From an uncultured Pelagibacteraceae bacterium (GTDB taxonomy: Bacteria; Pseudomonadota; Alphaproteobacteria; Pelagibacterales; Pelagibacteraceae), in the NCBI GenBank assembly GCA_902613755.1, contig CACMIH010000007.1, positions 1-64,000 of the forward strand: DNA of 64,000 nucleotides, read 5' to 3'. Under the pieces are notes generated by a model. The model worked only from the letters and a program-made list of their open reading frames with translations. It ran no database searches and was not told the DNA's origin. The stretch's first letter is position 1. Each line of letters opens with the position of its first letter. The translations under genes were made by a program, and so were the position numbers. Below are positions 51,073 through 60,802 of this stretch, piece by piece.

Positions 51073-53013
51073 ATGAATAAGATTCTTTCTCAGGCCCTTA
51101 AAAAAGCTGTCTCTGAATATAGCCCTGAAGTTAAAGAAGTTTCTAAAATAAATAAACCTGATCTTTTCTCATTAAATAATGAAACAGAACTATTTCAAAA
51201 TGACAAAGGCATCATAATTAAAATTGATCGATCGAAAGATGCAAATCTTACAGACTTTGGTAAAGCAACTTTAAAAGACAGATATTTAGGTTTAAACGAA
51301 TCTTATCAAGATTTATTTGCAAGAGTAGCAAGCACATATGCAGATGATAATTTGCACGCTCAAAGAATTTATAATTATATAAGCAATCTTTGGTTCATGC
51401 CAGCAACACCAGTTTTATCAAATGGTGGTACAAAAAGAGGATTACCAATTTCATGTTTTTTAAATGAAGCATCTGATAGCTTAGGAGGTATTCTTGATTT
51501 ATGGAGCGAGAATGTTTGGTTAGCAGCGAAGGGTGGAGGAATTGGAAGCTATTGGGGTAACTTAAGATCTATTGGTGAAAAAATCGGAAGAGTTGGAAAA
51601 ACATCTGGAATAATTCCTTTCATAAAGGTGATGGATTCTTTGACTATGGCTATCAGTCAAGGATCATTAAGAAGAGGTTCTGCAGCATGTTATCTTCCAA
51701 TTGATCATCCTGAGATAGAAGAGTTTATTGAAATGAGAAGACCAACGGGTGGTGATCCAAATAGAAAAGCATTAAATTTACATCACGGTGTTTTGGTTTC
51801 TGATGCTTTTATGAGAGCAGTAGAAACAGATGAACAATGGGCATTAAAAAGTCCTGCTGATGGAAGTGTTCAACAAACTATTTCTGCGAGAAATTTATGG
51901 ATAAGATTATTAACTGCTAGAATTGAAACTGGGGAGCCATATATAATTTATATTGATACTGTTAACAGGCAAATTCCACAACATCATAAGTTAGCAAACC
52001 TTACAGTTAAAACTTCCAACTTATGTAGTGAAATAACTTTACCAACAGGAATTGATAAAGATGGAAGAGATAGAACAGCTGTATGTTGTTTATCTTCTTT
52101 AAATTTAGAAAAATATGATGAATGGAAAGATGATCCAGACATGATTAGTGATGTGATGAGATTTTTAGATAATGTCTTATCTGATTTCATTAATAAGGCA
52201 CCAGATCAATTTAAAGATGCAAAATATTCTGCGGAAAGAGAAAGAAGTGTTGGATTAGGTGTGATGGGCTTTCACTCATTTTTACAAAAAAATAGAATTC
52301 CACTTGAATCTGTAATGGCAAAATCTTGGAATAAAAAAATATTTAAAAATATTCATGAAAAAGTAAACCAAGCTTCTAAAGATTTAGCTGAAGAAAGAGG
52401 AGCGTGCCCTGATGCAGCGGAATATGGTTATAAAGAAAGATTTTCTAACAAGACAGCAATAGCTCCGACAGCTTCAATCTCAATTATTTGTGGAGGTGCA
52501 TCACCAGGGGTAGAACCTATTGCTGCAAATAGTTATACACACAAAACTCTTTCTGGATCTTTTAATGTTAGAAATAGATATCTAGAAGAAATTCTTCAAT
52601 CGCATGGTAAAAATGATGATGAAACATGGTCTACAATTACTACTAATCAAGGCTCAGTTAATCATCTAGATTTCCTTACAGATCTTGAAAAAGATGTATT
52701 TAAAACAGCATTTGAGCTTAATCAAAATTGGATAGTTGAATTAAGTGGGGACAGAACCCCATTTATATCTCAAGCACAATCAGTTAACTTATTTTTACCA
52801 GCTGATGTTCATAAAAAAGAATTACATAAAATTCATTTTGATGCGTGGAAGAAAGGCTTAAAAAGTCTTTACTATTGTAGATCGAAATCAATTCAACGAG
52901 CTGAAAATATCAATGATGCTAAATCAACTGATATTACAGCTAATGTTTATAAATCTAAAAATCAACCAACTAACGAAGAGCCAGAATACGAGGAGTGCCT
53001 ATCATGTCAGTAG
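51073..53013 (+). CDS. nrdA: class I ribonucleotide reductase alpha subunit
   Basis: This 646-residue catalytic subunit has SCFLNEASDSLGG (first redox Cys), TSNLCSEITLPTG and CCLSSLNL, with the active-site Asn, Cys, Glu and radical Cys in the expected order. It ends in EECLSCQ, the C-terminal thiol pair that is reduced by thioredoxin. The region before the conserved core is only about 55 residues, too short for the N-terminal ATP-cone of E. coli NrdA (761 residues), so overall dATP inhibition may be missing. It reduces ribonucleotides to deoxyribonucleotides with NrdB, encoded immediately downstream. Confidence 0.95.
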   Translation: MNKILSQALKKAVSEYSPEVKEVSKINKPDLFSLNNETELFQNDKGIIIKIDRSKDANLTDFGKATLKDRYLGLNESYQDLFARVASTYADDNLHAQRIYNYISNLWFMPATPVLSNGGTKRGLPISCFLNEASDSLGGILDLWSENVWLAAKGGGIGSYWGNLRSIGEKIGRVGKTSGIIPFIKVMDSLTMAISQGSLRRGSAACYLPIDHPEIEEFIEMRRPTGGDPNRKALNLHHGVLVSDAFMRAVETDEQWALKSPADGSVQQTISARNLWIRLLTARIETGEPYIIYIDTVNRQIPQHHKLANLTVKTSNLCSEITLPTGIDKDGRDRTAVCCLSSLNLEKYDEWKDDPDMISDVMRFLDNVLSDFINKAPDQFKDAKYSAERERSVGLGVMGFHSFLQKNRIPLESVMAKSWNKKIFKNIHEKVNQASKDLAEERGACPDAAEYGYKERFSNKTAIAPTASISIICGGASPGVEPIAANSYTHKTLSGSFNVRNRYLEEILQSHGKNDDETWSTITTNQGSVNHLDFLTDLEKDVFKTAFELNQNWIVELSGDRTPFISQAQSVNLFLPADVHKKELHKIHFDAWKKGLKSLYYCRSKSIQRAENINDAKSTDITANVYKSKNQPTNEEPEYEECLSCQ

Positions 53014-54011
53014 CAGAGAAGATTAACAAAGAAATTATTCAACCAAAAAAAATGGGATTGCTAGTTGAAAATCCTGTTTATAAACCATTTAGATATCCAT
53101 GGTGCTACGATGCCTGGTTAACTCAACAACGAATTCATTGGTTACCAGAAGAAGTTCCTCTTGGAGATGATGTAAGAGATTGGCAAAAAAATTTATCTCA
53201 ACCAGAAAAAAATTTACTAACTCAAATTTTTAGATTTTTTACTCAGGCTGATGTAGAAGTGAATAATTGTTACCTAAGACATTACACTACTGTTTTCAAA
53301 CCAACAGAAGTTTTAATGATGATGACAGCTTTTGCTTCAATGGAGACAGTACACGTTGCTGCCTACTCACATTTACTTGATACAATAGGCATGCCAGAAT
53401 CAGAATATTCAGCTTTCATGAAATATAAAGAGATGAAAGACAAATATGATTACATGCAAGGCTTTAATGTAAATTCTAAAGAGGATATTGCAAAAACAGT
53501 TGCTGTGTTTAGTGCTTTCACAGAAGGATTACAGTTATTTGCAAGTTTTGCTATTTTATTAAATTTTCCAAGACATAATAAAATGAAAGGAATGGGACAG
53601 ATAGTTACTTGGTCCGTAAGAGATGAGACTCTACATTGCAATTCAATGATCAGAATTTTTAAAGAGTTTATAAAAGAAAATCCTGAAATCTGGACACCAA
53701 AATTAAAAAAAGAACTTTATGAAGCTTGTAGAATAATTGTTGAGCATGAAGATGCTTTTATTGATTTAGCTTTTGAAATGGGTCCAATGGAAGGTTTAAC
53801 TGCACAAGAAGTTAAAGATTATATTAGATTTATTGCAAACAGACGTCTTGATCAATTAGGATTAGAACCAATTTATGATGTTCAGAAAAACCCATTAACT
53901 TGGTTAGATACAATGCTTAATGCTGTTGAACATATGAACTTTTTTGAAGGTAGAGCAACAGAATATTCTAAAGCATCAACGCAGGGTACTTGGGCAGAAG
54001 CTTTTAGTTAA
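53004..54011 (+). CDS. nrdB: class I ribonucleotide reductase beta subunit
   Basis: The ATG at 53004 has AGGAG 8 bases upstream, better than the in-frame GTG at 52995. The 335-residue product has diiron ligands E114 and H117, and Y121 in METVHVAAYSHL aligns with E. coli radical tyrosine Y122 (ETIHSRSYTH), so a tyrosyl radical enzyme (class Ia) is indicated. A second ExxH reads VRDETLHCNSM. It overlaps the nrdA 3' end by 10 bases and is translationally coupled. It generates the radical for NrdA. Confidence 0.95.
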   Translation: MSVAEKINKEIIQPKKMGLLVENPVYKPFRYPWCYDAWLTQQRIHWLPEEVPLGDDVRDWQKNLSQPEKNLLTQIFRFFTQADVEVNNCYLRHYTTVFKPTEVLMMMTAFASMETVHVAAYSHLLDTIGMPESEYSAFMKYKEMKDKYDYMQGFNVNSKEDIAKTVAVFSAFTEGLQLFASFAILLNFPRHNKMKGMGQIVTWSVRDETLHCNSMIRIFKEFIKENPEIWTPKLKKELYEACRIIVEHEDAFIDLAFEMGPMEGLTAQEVKDYIRFIANRRLDQLGLEPIYDVQKNPLTWLDTMLNAVEHMNFFEGRATEYSKASTQGTWAEAFS

Positions 54012-54020
54012 TTTTAAAAA

Positions 54021-55145
54021 TTATCTTTGATTTAACTGCATCACTTTTCGATGCTTATTACCTTTATAGCTAGCTAAAGGTCTAATAAGTTTGTTGGCAG
54101 CATGTTGTTCCATTATATGAGCAGACCAACCTGTAATTCTAGAAATTACAAATATAGGTGTGAAAAAGTCCGTTTCAAAACCCATTAAATGATAAGTAGG
54201 CCCTGTTGGATAATCTACGTTTGGGTAAATATTTTTCTTCTTAATCATCACTTTTTCAACGATGTCATAGATTTTTTCAAATTTTTTATCTTTCTTGAGT
54301 TTAGCCACTTTACCAAAGTATTTTCTCATAGTTGGAACTCTAGAATCCCCAGATTTATAAACTCTATGTCCAAATCCCATGACTACTTCTTTATTTTTAA
54401 GTGCATTGTTAATCCATTTTAGAGCATTTTCTGGTTTTTTAATTTTATTCATCATATGCATTACTTCTTCGTTTGCTCCACCATGAAGAGGGCCTTTTAG
54501 ACTGGCGATCGCTCCAGTTATTGCGCCATGTATATCAGATAAGCTACTCGTAATTGTACGTGCTGTAAAAGTTGAAACATTAAAGCTATGCTCAGCATAT
54601 AAAATTAAAGATACATCAAAAGCTTTAACAATTTCTTTTTGTGGCACTTTACCAAAGCACATATAGAAAAAGTTTTCTGCAAATGTTAAATTTTTCTTTG
54701 GTTTAATAATTTTTTTTCCTTTTCTAATTCTATAAAAAGCTGCCAATGCAGTAGGAGTTTTGGCAAAAATTCTTAATGCTTTCCTCATATTTGCCTCAGG
54801 AGAGGAGTCTGTAGTTTCTTTATCCTCCAATCCCATTACACTGACCGCAGTTCTAGCCACATCCATTGGATGAGATCTTTTTGGCATATGTTTTATAATT
54901 TCATATAAATTTTTCGTTAACTCTCTATTGTTTCTTTCTTCTTTTTCAAAGTGTTTGAGTTCTATCGAATTAGGTAGATCTTTATTTAATATTAAGTAGG
55001 CAACTTCTTCAAACCTACAATATTCACATAAATCTTGAGCAGCATATCCCCTGTAAGTAAGAGAATTTATTTCTGGCATCACTTTTGAAACTTCAGTTTC
55101 ATCGACTACAATTCCAAGTAAGCCTTTTTTTATATCATCACTCAT
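54021..55145 (-). CDS. prpC: 2-methylcitrate synthase / citrate synthase family
   Basis: This 374-residue citrate synthase family enzyme contains LHGGANEEVM, GFGHRVYKSGDSR and NVDYPTGPTYHLMGF, with catalytic His residues. About 370 residues is typical of PrpC-type short citrate synthases. The gene is third after prpD and prpB, so it most likely condenses propionyl-CoA with oxaloacetate. Some residual citrate synthase activity is possible. Start at 55145 overlaps the prpB stop by one base. Confidence 0.85.
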   Translation of the reverse strand: MSDDIKKGLLGIVVDETEVSKVMPEINSLTYRGYAAQDLCEYCRFEEVAYLILNKDLPNSIELKHFEKEERNNRELTKNLYEIIKHMPKRSHPMDVARTAVSVMGLEDKETTDSSPEANMRKALRIFAKTPTALAAFYRIRKGKKIIKPKKNLTFAENFFYMCFGKVPQKEIVKAFDVSLILYAEHSFNVSTFTARTITSSLSDIHGAITGAIASLKGPLHGGANEEVMHMMNKIKKPENALKWINNALKNKEVVMGFGHRVYKSGDSRVPTMRKYFGKVAKLKKDKKFEKIYDIVEKVMIKKKNIYPNVDYPTGPTYHLMGFETDFFTPIFVISRITGWSAHIMEQHAANKLIRPLASYKGNKHRKVMQLNQR

Positions 55146-56041
55146 TATTCATGTCCTTCTGTACTAAAATTATAAATCTTTTCATCTAAAGAGTTATATT
55201 TTTCATAATCAACTAATTCATAAAGTCTTTTTCTAGTTTGCATTTTATCAATAATATTATTTTGATGTCCATTTGCATAAATGTCTCTTAATCCATCTTC
55301 AACATTTTTCATAGCTAATCTTTGTGTTGTTACAGGATAAATCACAATATTGAATCCAAAATTTTCTAATTCTTTGTAGTTGAATAGTTTTGACTTACCA
55401 AATTCAGTCATATTAGCTAATAAGTAACCAGATAATTCCTTACGAACTTTTTCAAAATCTTTCTCATCTTGAAGAGCTTCAGGGAATATTATTTCAGCAC
55501 CAGCATCAATATAAGCTTTACATCTTTCAATCATTTTATCGATACCTTCAACATCTTTAGCATCTGAACGTGCTATAATTTTAAAATTTTGATCCTTTTT
55601 AGTAGCAACACACTCTTTAATTTTTTTAACCATATCATTAATTGAAATAAGTTCTTTGTTGTCAAGATGACCACATCTTTTTCTCTCAATCTGATCTTCT
55701 AAATGAACTCCTGTTATTCCAAATTCCTCAAATGTTTCTATAGTTTCTTTACAGGATTTAAATCCTGTATCTATATCAACAATTGTTGGAAGATTAGTAA
55801 CTCTAGAAATTAAATAAGATCTTGTACTTACATCTTGCAGTGTAGTTAAACCAATATCAGGAAAGCCAAGATCATTAGCCATTACTCCACCAGAAACATA
55901 AACTGCATCATAACCAATTTCTTCAATCAATTTTGCTGTTAATGGATTATATGCACCAGGAATTCTTAATATTTTATTTGATTTTAATTTTTGGTCAAAA
56001 TCCAATCTTTTTTGACTTGGCTCTTTTTCAACAAAATGCAT
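55145..56041 (-). CDS. prpB: methylisocitrate lyase
   Basis: This 298-residue isocitrate-lyase-superfamily barrel has YVSGGVMANDLGFPDIGL, DIDTGFKS, and the catalytic ERKRCGHLDNKEL (KRCGH typical of PrpB), then ARSDAKDVEGIDKM. It cleaves 2-methylisocitrate to pyruvate and succinate in the methylcitrate cycle. It overlaps prpC and prpD by one base on each side. Confidence 0.9.
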   Translation of the reverse strand: MHFVEKEPSQKRLDFDQKLKSNKILRIPGAYNPLTAKLIEEIGYDAVYVSGGVMANDLGFPDIGLTTLQDVSTRSYLISRVTNLPTIVDIDTGFKSCKETIETFEEFGITGVHLEDQIERKRCGHLDNKELISINDMVKKIKECVATKKDQNFKIIARSDAKDVEGIDKMIERCKAYIDAGAEIIFPEALQDEKDFEKVRKELSGYLLANMTEFGKSKLFNYKELENFGFNIVIYPVTTQRLAMKNVEDGLRDIYANGHQNNIIDKMQTRKRLYELVDYEKYNSLDEKIYNFSTEGHE

Positions 56042-57543
56042 TAAAATATTCCTTTTTTATTATTTTGTTTTAATTTACTTTTTCTGACTTCAATATTCAA
56101 TTTATCAAGTTGACCAGATTTCAAGTTTTTTAAATTTTGTACTGCTTTTAAAAAACGATTACTTTCTTTTTTATCTAAAATATCTTCAGTTAAAGTAAGA
56201 AATTTATTTATATAATTTTGTCTTTTGAATGGTCTAGCACCATATGGATGTGCATCAGCTCTATCTAATTCTTCCGTTATTTTTTTTCCATTTTTTAATG
56301 TAACAATAACTTTGGCTCCAAATGATTTATTTTTTGGATTTGGATCATGATATTTTTTAGTCCATTTTTTATCTTCATAAGTTTTTATTGATCTCCAAAT
56401 CTTAATTGTGCTTTCTCTATTTGCTCTTGATTTTGTATAAGATTTAACATGATGCCAATCTCCATCCTCTAAAGCTACTGCAAAAATATACATAATAGAG
56501 TGGTCAAGAGTTTCTCTACTAGCATTAGGATCCATTTTTTGAGGGTCATTAGCACCTGTGCCGATAACGTAATGAGTGTGATGACTTGTGAAAATATCAA
56601 TCTTTTTAATATAATTCAAATTAGTGATTTTTTTTTTTAGCTTTTTGGCTAGATCAATTAATGCCTGAGATTGATATTCAGCAGAATATTCTTTTGTATA
56701 TGTCTCTAAAATAGCTTTTTTACTTTCTCCTTTTTTTGGTAATGGCACTTTGTAATTTGCTTTTTTACCATCTAAAATTCTTGCTATAACGCTATCTTCA
56801 CCTTCATAAATTGGGCTAGGAGCACCTTCACCTCTCATAGCTCTATCTACTGCTTCTATAGCAAGTTTGCCTGCATGTGCAGGAGCATAAGCTTTCCAGC
56901 TTGAGATTTCTCCTTTTCTAGATTGTCTAGTAGATATTGTTGTATGCAGTGCTTGTTGAACAGCTTGATAAATAGTTTCGGTATTTAATTTTAACATTGT
57001 TCCTAAACCAGCAGCCACACTAGGTCCTAAATGAGCTATATGATCAACTTTATGCTTATGTAAACAAATACCTTTAACTAAATTAACTTGAACTTCATAT
57101 GCAGTAATTATCCCTCGTAATAAATCTAATCCACTTTTTTTATTTTGTTGTGCAACACTTATAAGTGGTGGGATATTATCTCCTGGATGACTGTAATCTG
57201 CGGCTAGAAAGGTATCATGAAAGTCTAACTCTCTAACTGCAGTTCCGTTAGACCATGCTGCCCATTCACAATCAAATTTTAATTTTGAGTTTACACCAAA
57301 TATAGTAGCGCCATTTTTTCTAGAATGCTTTAATGCCATCTCTCTAGATGAGATTACTGGCTTTCTATTTAATGAAGCAATTGCAACTGAAGCGTTATCA
57401 ATTATTCTATTGATAACCATTTCTATAGCATCTTTATTTAATTTAGCATTATCACTAGCGATCTCAGCTATTTTCCATGCCAGTTGTTTCTTCTTAGGAA
57501 GATGAATTTTTGATGGGTATACTTTAATTGTATGTAATAACAA
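56041..57543 (-). CDS. prpD: 2-methylcitrate dehydratase
   Basis: This 500-residue MmgE/PrpD family enzyme contains [34 protein letters not shown] (seen as motifs), [16 protein letters not shown], and [13 protein letters not shown]. It dehydrates 2-methylcitrate. With prpB and prpC it forms a complete prpDBC operon for propionyl-CoA use; the isomerising step would need an aconitase elsewhere. The start at 57543 is 53 bases after the gph stop. Confidence 0.9.
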   Translation of the reverse strand: MLLHTIKVYPSKIHLPKKKQLAWKIAEIASDNAKLNKDAIEMVINRIIDNASVAIASLNRKPVISSREMALKHSRKNGATIFGVNSKLKFDCEWAAWSNGTAVRELDFHDTFLAADYSHPGDNIPPLISVAQQNKKSGLDLLRGIITAYEVQVNLVKGICLHKHKVDHIAHLGPSVAAGLGTMLKLNTETIYQAVQQALHTTISTRQSRKGEISSWKAYAPAHAGKLAIEAVDRAMRGEGAPSPIYEGEDSVIARILDGKKANYKVPLPKKGESKKAILETYTKEYSAEYQSQALIDLAKKLKKKITNLNYIKKIDIFTSHHTHYVIGTGANDPQKMDPNASRETLDHSIMYIFAVALEDGDWHHVKSYTKSRANRESTIKIWRSIKTYEDKKWTKKYHDPNPKNKSFGAKVIVTLKNGKKITEELDRADAHPYGARPFKRQNYINKFLTLTEDILDKKESNRFLKAVQNLKNLKSGQLDKLNIEVRKSKLKQNNKKGIF

Positions 57544-57596
57544 AATAACTCCAATTTTGAGTTTTTGTTTTAATAGTTAAAATAAATTAATCAATA

Positions 57597-58262
57597 TTAA
57601 AGATATTGAGATACAATTTTTTCAATACCTACAAAGTCTTTTATTATGTGATTATGATAAATTTCATCAGATCTTTTTTCTGTATATCCATATTTTAGTA
57701 ATATTATTGGAATTTCAGCAGCCTTAGCAGCATTAGCATCTGTCTCACTGTCACCGATCATAATCGATTTATTTTTATCACCATCTAAAATTTCTATTGT
57801 AGTTGTTAAATGTCGAGGGTCTGGTTTGCAATATTGAAAAGTATTATAACCTGCAACATATTCAAAATAATCATAAATCCCAATTTTTTTTAAAAGATCA
57901 ACTGCTAAGTGTTCAGTTTTATTTGTGCATACTGCCATAGAAATATTTTCATTTTTACACCAATTTAAAAATTCCTTTACGCCATTAATTAATTTACTTT
58001 CATGTAATATATTTTTTCCATAATAAGACAGAAATTCATCAGTCATTTCGTTTTGAATTTTTTCATCAAACCACTTCCATTGGCCGTTTGCTTTTGCCAT
58101 CATAGCTTTTGCTCCTTTGCCAACAGCATTTTTTAATTCTCCTAAAGTTTTTGTAGGATAACCAAATTTTTTCATTACATGGTTATGTGCGCGTATTAAA
58201 TCTGGGGCTGTATCTACTAATGTGCCATCTAAATCAAATAAAATTGTAAATTTTTGTTTCAT
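57597..58262 (-). CDS. gph: phosphoglycolate phosphatase-like HAD hydrolase
   Basis: This 221-residue HAD enzyme has motif I FDLDGTLVDTAPDLIRAHN with the nucleophile Asp, motif II VCTNKTE, the conserved KPDPRHL, and IMIGDSETDANAA (motif IV). The alpha-helical cap after motif I (VGKGAKAMM) fits Gph. It dephosphorylates 2-phosphoglycolate or another small sugar phosphate. It is divergent from the glmU-like gene. Confidence 0.85.
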   Translation of the reverse strand: MKQKFTILFDLDGTLVDTAPDLIRAHNHVMKKFGYPTKTLGELKNAVGKGAKAMMAKANGQWKWFDEKIQNEMTDEFLSYYGKNILHESKLINGVKEFLNWCKNENISMAVCTNKTEHLAVDLLKKIGIYDYFEYVAGYNTFQYCKPDPRHLTTTIEILDGDKNKSIMIGDSETDANAAKAAEIPIILLKYGYTEKRSDEIYHNHIIKDFVGIEKIVSQYL

Positions 58263-58331
58263 TTTAAAAGTATTTTAAAGAAATAAATTGTGAATTAATC
58301 AAATAATATACTTAATATAAATAAGATCAAA

Positions 58332-58943
58332 ATGAAAGACTCAACTCAAAAAAAACTTAGAGAGAAATTTATAAAATCAGGAGTTAAGATGACTGGTCCT
58401 GAAACTATTTTTTTTTCAAAAGATACAAAGATTGGTAATAATGTAACTATAGATCCTTATGTTGTGATTGGATCTAAGGTTAAAATTGGGGATAATGTAA
58501 TTATAAAATCTTTTTCACATTTAGAGTCCTGCAAAATTGAAAGTAAAGTTGAAATTGGTCCATATGCCAGAATAAGACCCAATACAATTTTAAAAAAGGG
58601 ATCCAAAGTAGGTAATTTTGTAGAGATTAAAAAAAGTACTTTAGGAAATAAATCTAAAGTTAATCATTTATCTTATGTGGGAGATGCTCAAATTGGAAAA
58701 TCAGTAAATATTGGGGCAGGCACAATTACTTGTAATTATGATGGAGTAAATAAGAACAAGACAAAAATTAAAGATAAAGTATTTATAGGCTCAAACTCTT
58801 CTTTAGTTGCTCCAATAACTATAAACGAAAATAGTATAGTTGGAGCTGGATCAGTAATAACAAGGAATGTTAGAAAAAAATCTTTAGCACTAACAAGATC
58901 GCCACAATTAGAAGTTAAGAATTACAAAAGGAAGAAAAAATAA
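58332..58943 (+). CDS. GlmU acetyltransferase-domain-only protein
   Basis: This 203-residue left-handed beta-helix protein corresponds to the C-terminal half of Glm[33 protein letters not shown], then [32 protein letters not shown] with the catalytic His and substrate residues, and [16 protein letters not shown]. The uridylyltransferase domain (about 230 residues) is absent; the ATG at 58332 starts just before the helix. It precedes glmS by 3 bases, so it likely acetylates glucosamine-1-phosphate, with a separate protein performing UTP transfer. Confidence 0.8.
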   Translation: MKDSTQKKLREKFIKSGVKMTGPETIFFSKDTKIGNNVTIDPYVVIGSKVKIGDNVIIKSFSHLESCKIESKVEIGPYARIRPNTILKKGSKVGNFVEIKKSTLGNKSKVNHLSYVGDAQIGKSVNIGAGTITCNYDGVNKNKTKIKDKVFIGSNSSLVAPITINENSIVGAGSVITRNVRKKSLALTRSPQLEVKNYKRKKK

Positions 58944-58946
58944 TTT

Positions 58947-60767
58947 ATGTGTGGAATAATTGGAATATCTAGCAATAAACCCGTTTCAGCAAATATAATT
59001 AATTCATTAAAAAAATTAGAATACAGGGGGTATGACTCAGCAGGTATAGCTACACTTTCAGATGGTGAAATCAATGAAGTAAAATCAGAGGGAAGAGTTG
59101 ATAATTTAGAAAATAATTTTGATTTAAAAAACTTAAGAGGAAATATTGGTATTGGACATGTAAGATGGGCAACTCATGGAATTCCAAATAGTTTAAATGC
59201 CCATCCTCATTCCTCTCATAACGTATCAGTAGTTCATAATGGAATTATTGAAAATTCTACAATATTAAAAAAACATTTAATTAATAAAGGTCATAAATTC
59301 AAATCTCAGACAGATACAGAAGTAATCGTTCATTTGATAACAGAACATTTAAAGACTTCAGAATTAGAAGAAGCTATAACAAAAACATTAAAACAACTTC
59401 ATGGTAGTTTTGCACTTGGAATTGTATTTAAAGATATGCCAGATTTAATTGTTGGTGCTAGAAGAGGCTCGCCTTTAGCAGTTGGATATGGTCCTAATGA
59501 AAATTATCTAGGTTCAGACTCATATGCTTTAAAATCTATGACAAACAAGATTACCTATCTTGATGATGGTGAATTTTGTATTGTTAAAAAAGATCATGTT
59601 TATTTTTTTAACGAAGATGGAGAAAAAATTAATAAAAAAATATTAGAATTATCTTCAGATGAAGCAAGTTATGACAAAGGTGATTTTAAACATTTCATGG
59701 CAAAAGAAATTGAAGAACAACCCACAACTATTAAAACTGGTATAAAGGAATATATTGATAACGCTAACAAAGAAATAAATATTTTTAATTTTCCTTGGAA
59801 AATCGAAGAGATCAATTCAATAACTTTAATTGGCTGTGGTACTGCGTACCATTCTTGTTTAATGGCTAAATATTGGTTTGAAGAAATTACAACTTTAGAT
59901 GTCAATATCGATATAGCATCAGAATTTAGATATAGAAAAAATAGGTTTAAAAAAGATACTTTATATGTCTTTGTTTCACAATCTGGAGAAACAGCAGATA
60001 CATATGCTGCTCTAGATCTATGTAATAAAAATACTATGAAGACATGTGCTGTTGTGAATGTAATTGAAAGTTCAATAGCAAGAGACTCTAATTTTGTTCT
60101 ACCTATTCATTGTGGTCCTGAAATTGGAGTAGCGTCGACGAAAGCTTTTTTGGGACAAATACTTGTTTTATATATTTTAGCTTTAAAAATGGGATCATTA
60201 AGAAATGAAATTGAAAAAAAAGTATATATAGAAAAAATTAATGATTTAATTGCTTTACCTGGTTTAATAGAAAAAACATTACTTCATGATAATGATATTC
60301 AGGCTATATCTTCAACTTTTAATGATGCAAAAGGCTCTATGTTTTTAGGTAGAGGTTTTTCGTATCCAATAGCTTTAGAGGGTGCACTTAAACTTAAAGA
60401 ACTTTCTTATGTTCATGCAGAAGGCTATCCAGCAGGAGAAATGAAACATGGCCCACTTGCTTTAATTGAAGAAGGTATGCCAGTTGTAGTTTTAGCTCCT
60501 AGAGATAGTTATTACAAAAAAACAATTTCAAATATGCAAGAAGTTATTGCAAGAGGCGCTAAAGTTTTATTAGTAACAAACAAAAGTAAAGATGAGGTTT
60601 TTTCAGAAAATATTTGGGAAACAATTGAAGTTGAAAATACAAATGAAGACTTACTTCCTTTTCTTTTAACTATTCCACTTCAAAAACTTGCATATTATTC
60701 TGCACTTAAAAAAGGTTATGATATTGATAAGCCAAGAAATTTAGCTAAATCTGTCACTGTTGAATAA
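58947..60767 (+). CDS. glmS: glutamine--fructose-6-phosphate aminotransferase
   Basis: This 606-residue enzyme has Cys2 of the glutaminase domain right after Met (MCGIIGISSN), GHVRWATHGIPN and VHNGIIEN. Its two SIS domains contain LIGCGTAYHSCLMAKYWFE, VSQSGETADTYAAL, VASTKAFLGQ and LGRGFSYPIALEGALKLKEL, ending PRNLAKSVTVE. It makes glucosamine-6-phosphate for cell-wall and lipid A synthesis. It is coupled to the upstream GlmU-like gene. Confidence 0.96.
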   Translation: MCGIIGISSNKPVSANIINSLKKLEYRGYDSAGIATLSDGEINEVKSEGRVDNLENNFDLKNLRGNIGIGHVRWATHGIPNSLNAHPHSSHNVSVVHNGIIENSTILKKHLINKGHKFKSQTDTEVIVHLITEHLKTSELEEAITKTLKQLHGSFALGIVFKDMPDLIVGARRGSPLAVGYGPNENYLGSDSYALKSMTNKITYLDDGEFCIVKKDHVYFFNEDGEKINKKILELSSDEASYDKGDFKHFMAKEIEEQPTTIKTGIKEYIDNANKEINIFNFPWKIEEINSITLIGCGTAYHSCLMAKYWFEEITTLDVNIDIASEFRYRKNRFKKDTLYVFVSQSGETADTYAALDLCNKNTMKTCAVVNVIESSIARDSNFVLPIHCGPEIGVASTKAFLGQILVLYILALKMGSLRNEIEKKVYIEKINDLIALPGLIEKTLLHDNDIQAISSTFNDAKGSMFLGRGFSYPIALEGALKLKELSYVHAEGYPAGEMKHGPLALIEEGMPVVVLAPRDSYYKKTISNMQEVIARGAKVLLVTNKSKDEVFSENIWETIEVENTNEDLLPFLLTIPLQKLAYYSALKKGYDIDKPRNLAKSVTVE

Positions 60768-60802
60768 ACTTTAAACTCTGCTAAAACACTCCTGGGTTGA
60801 AT

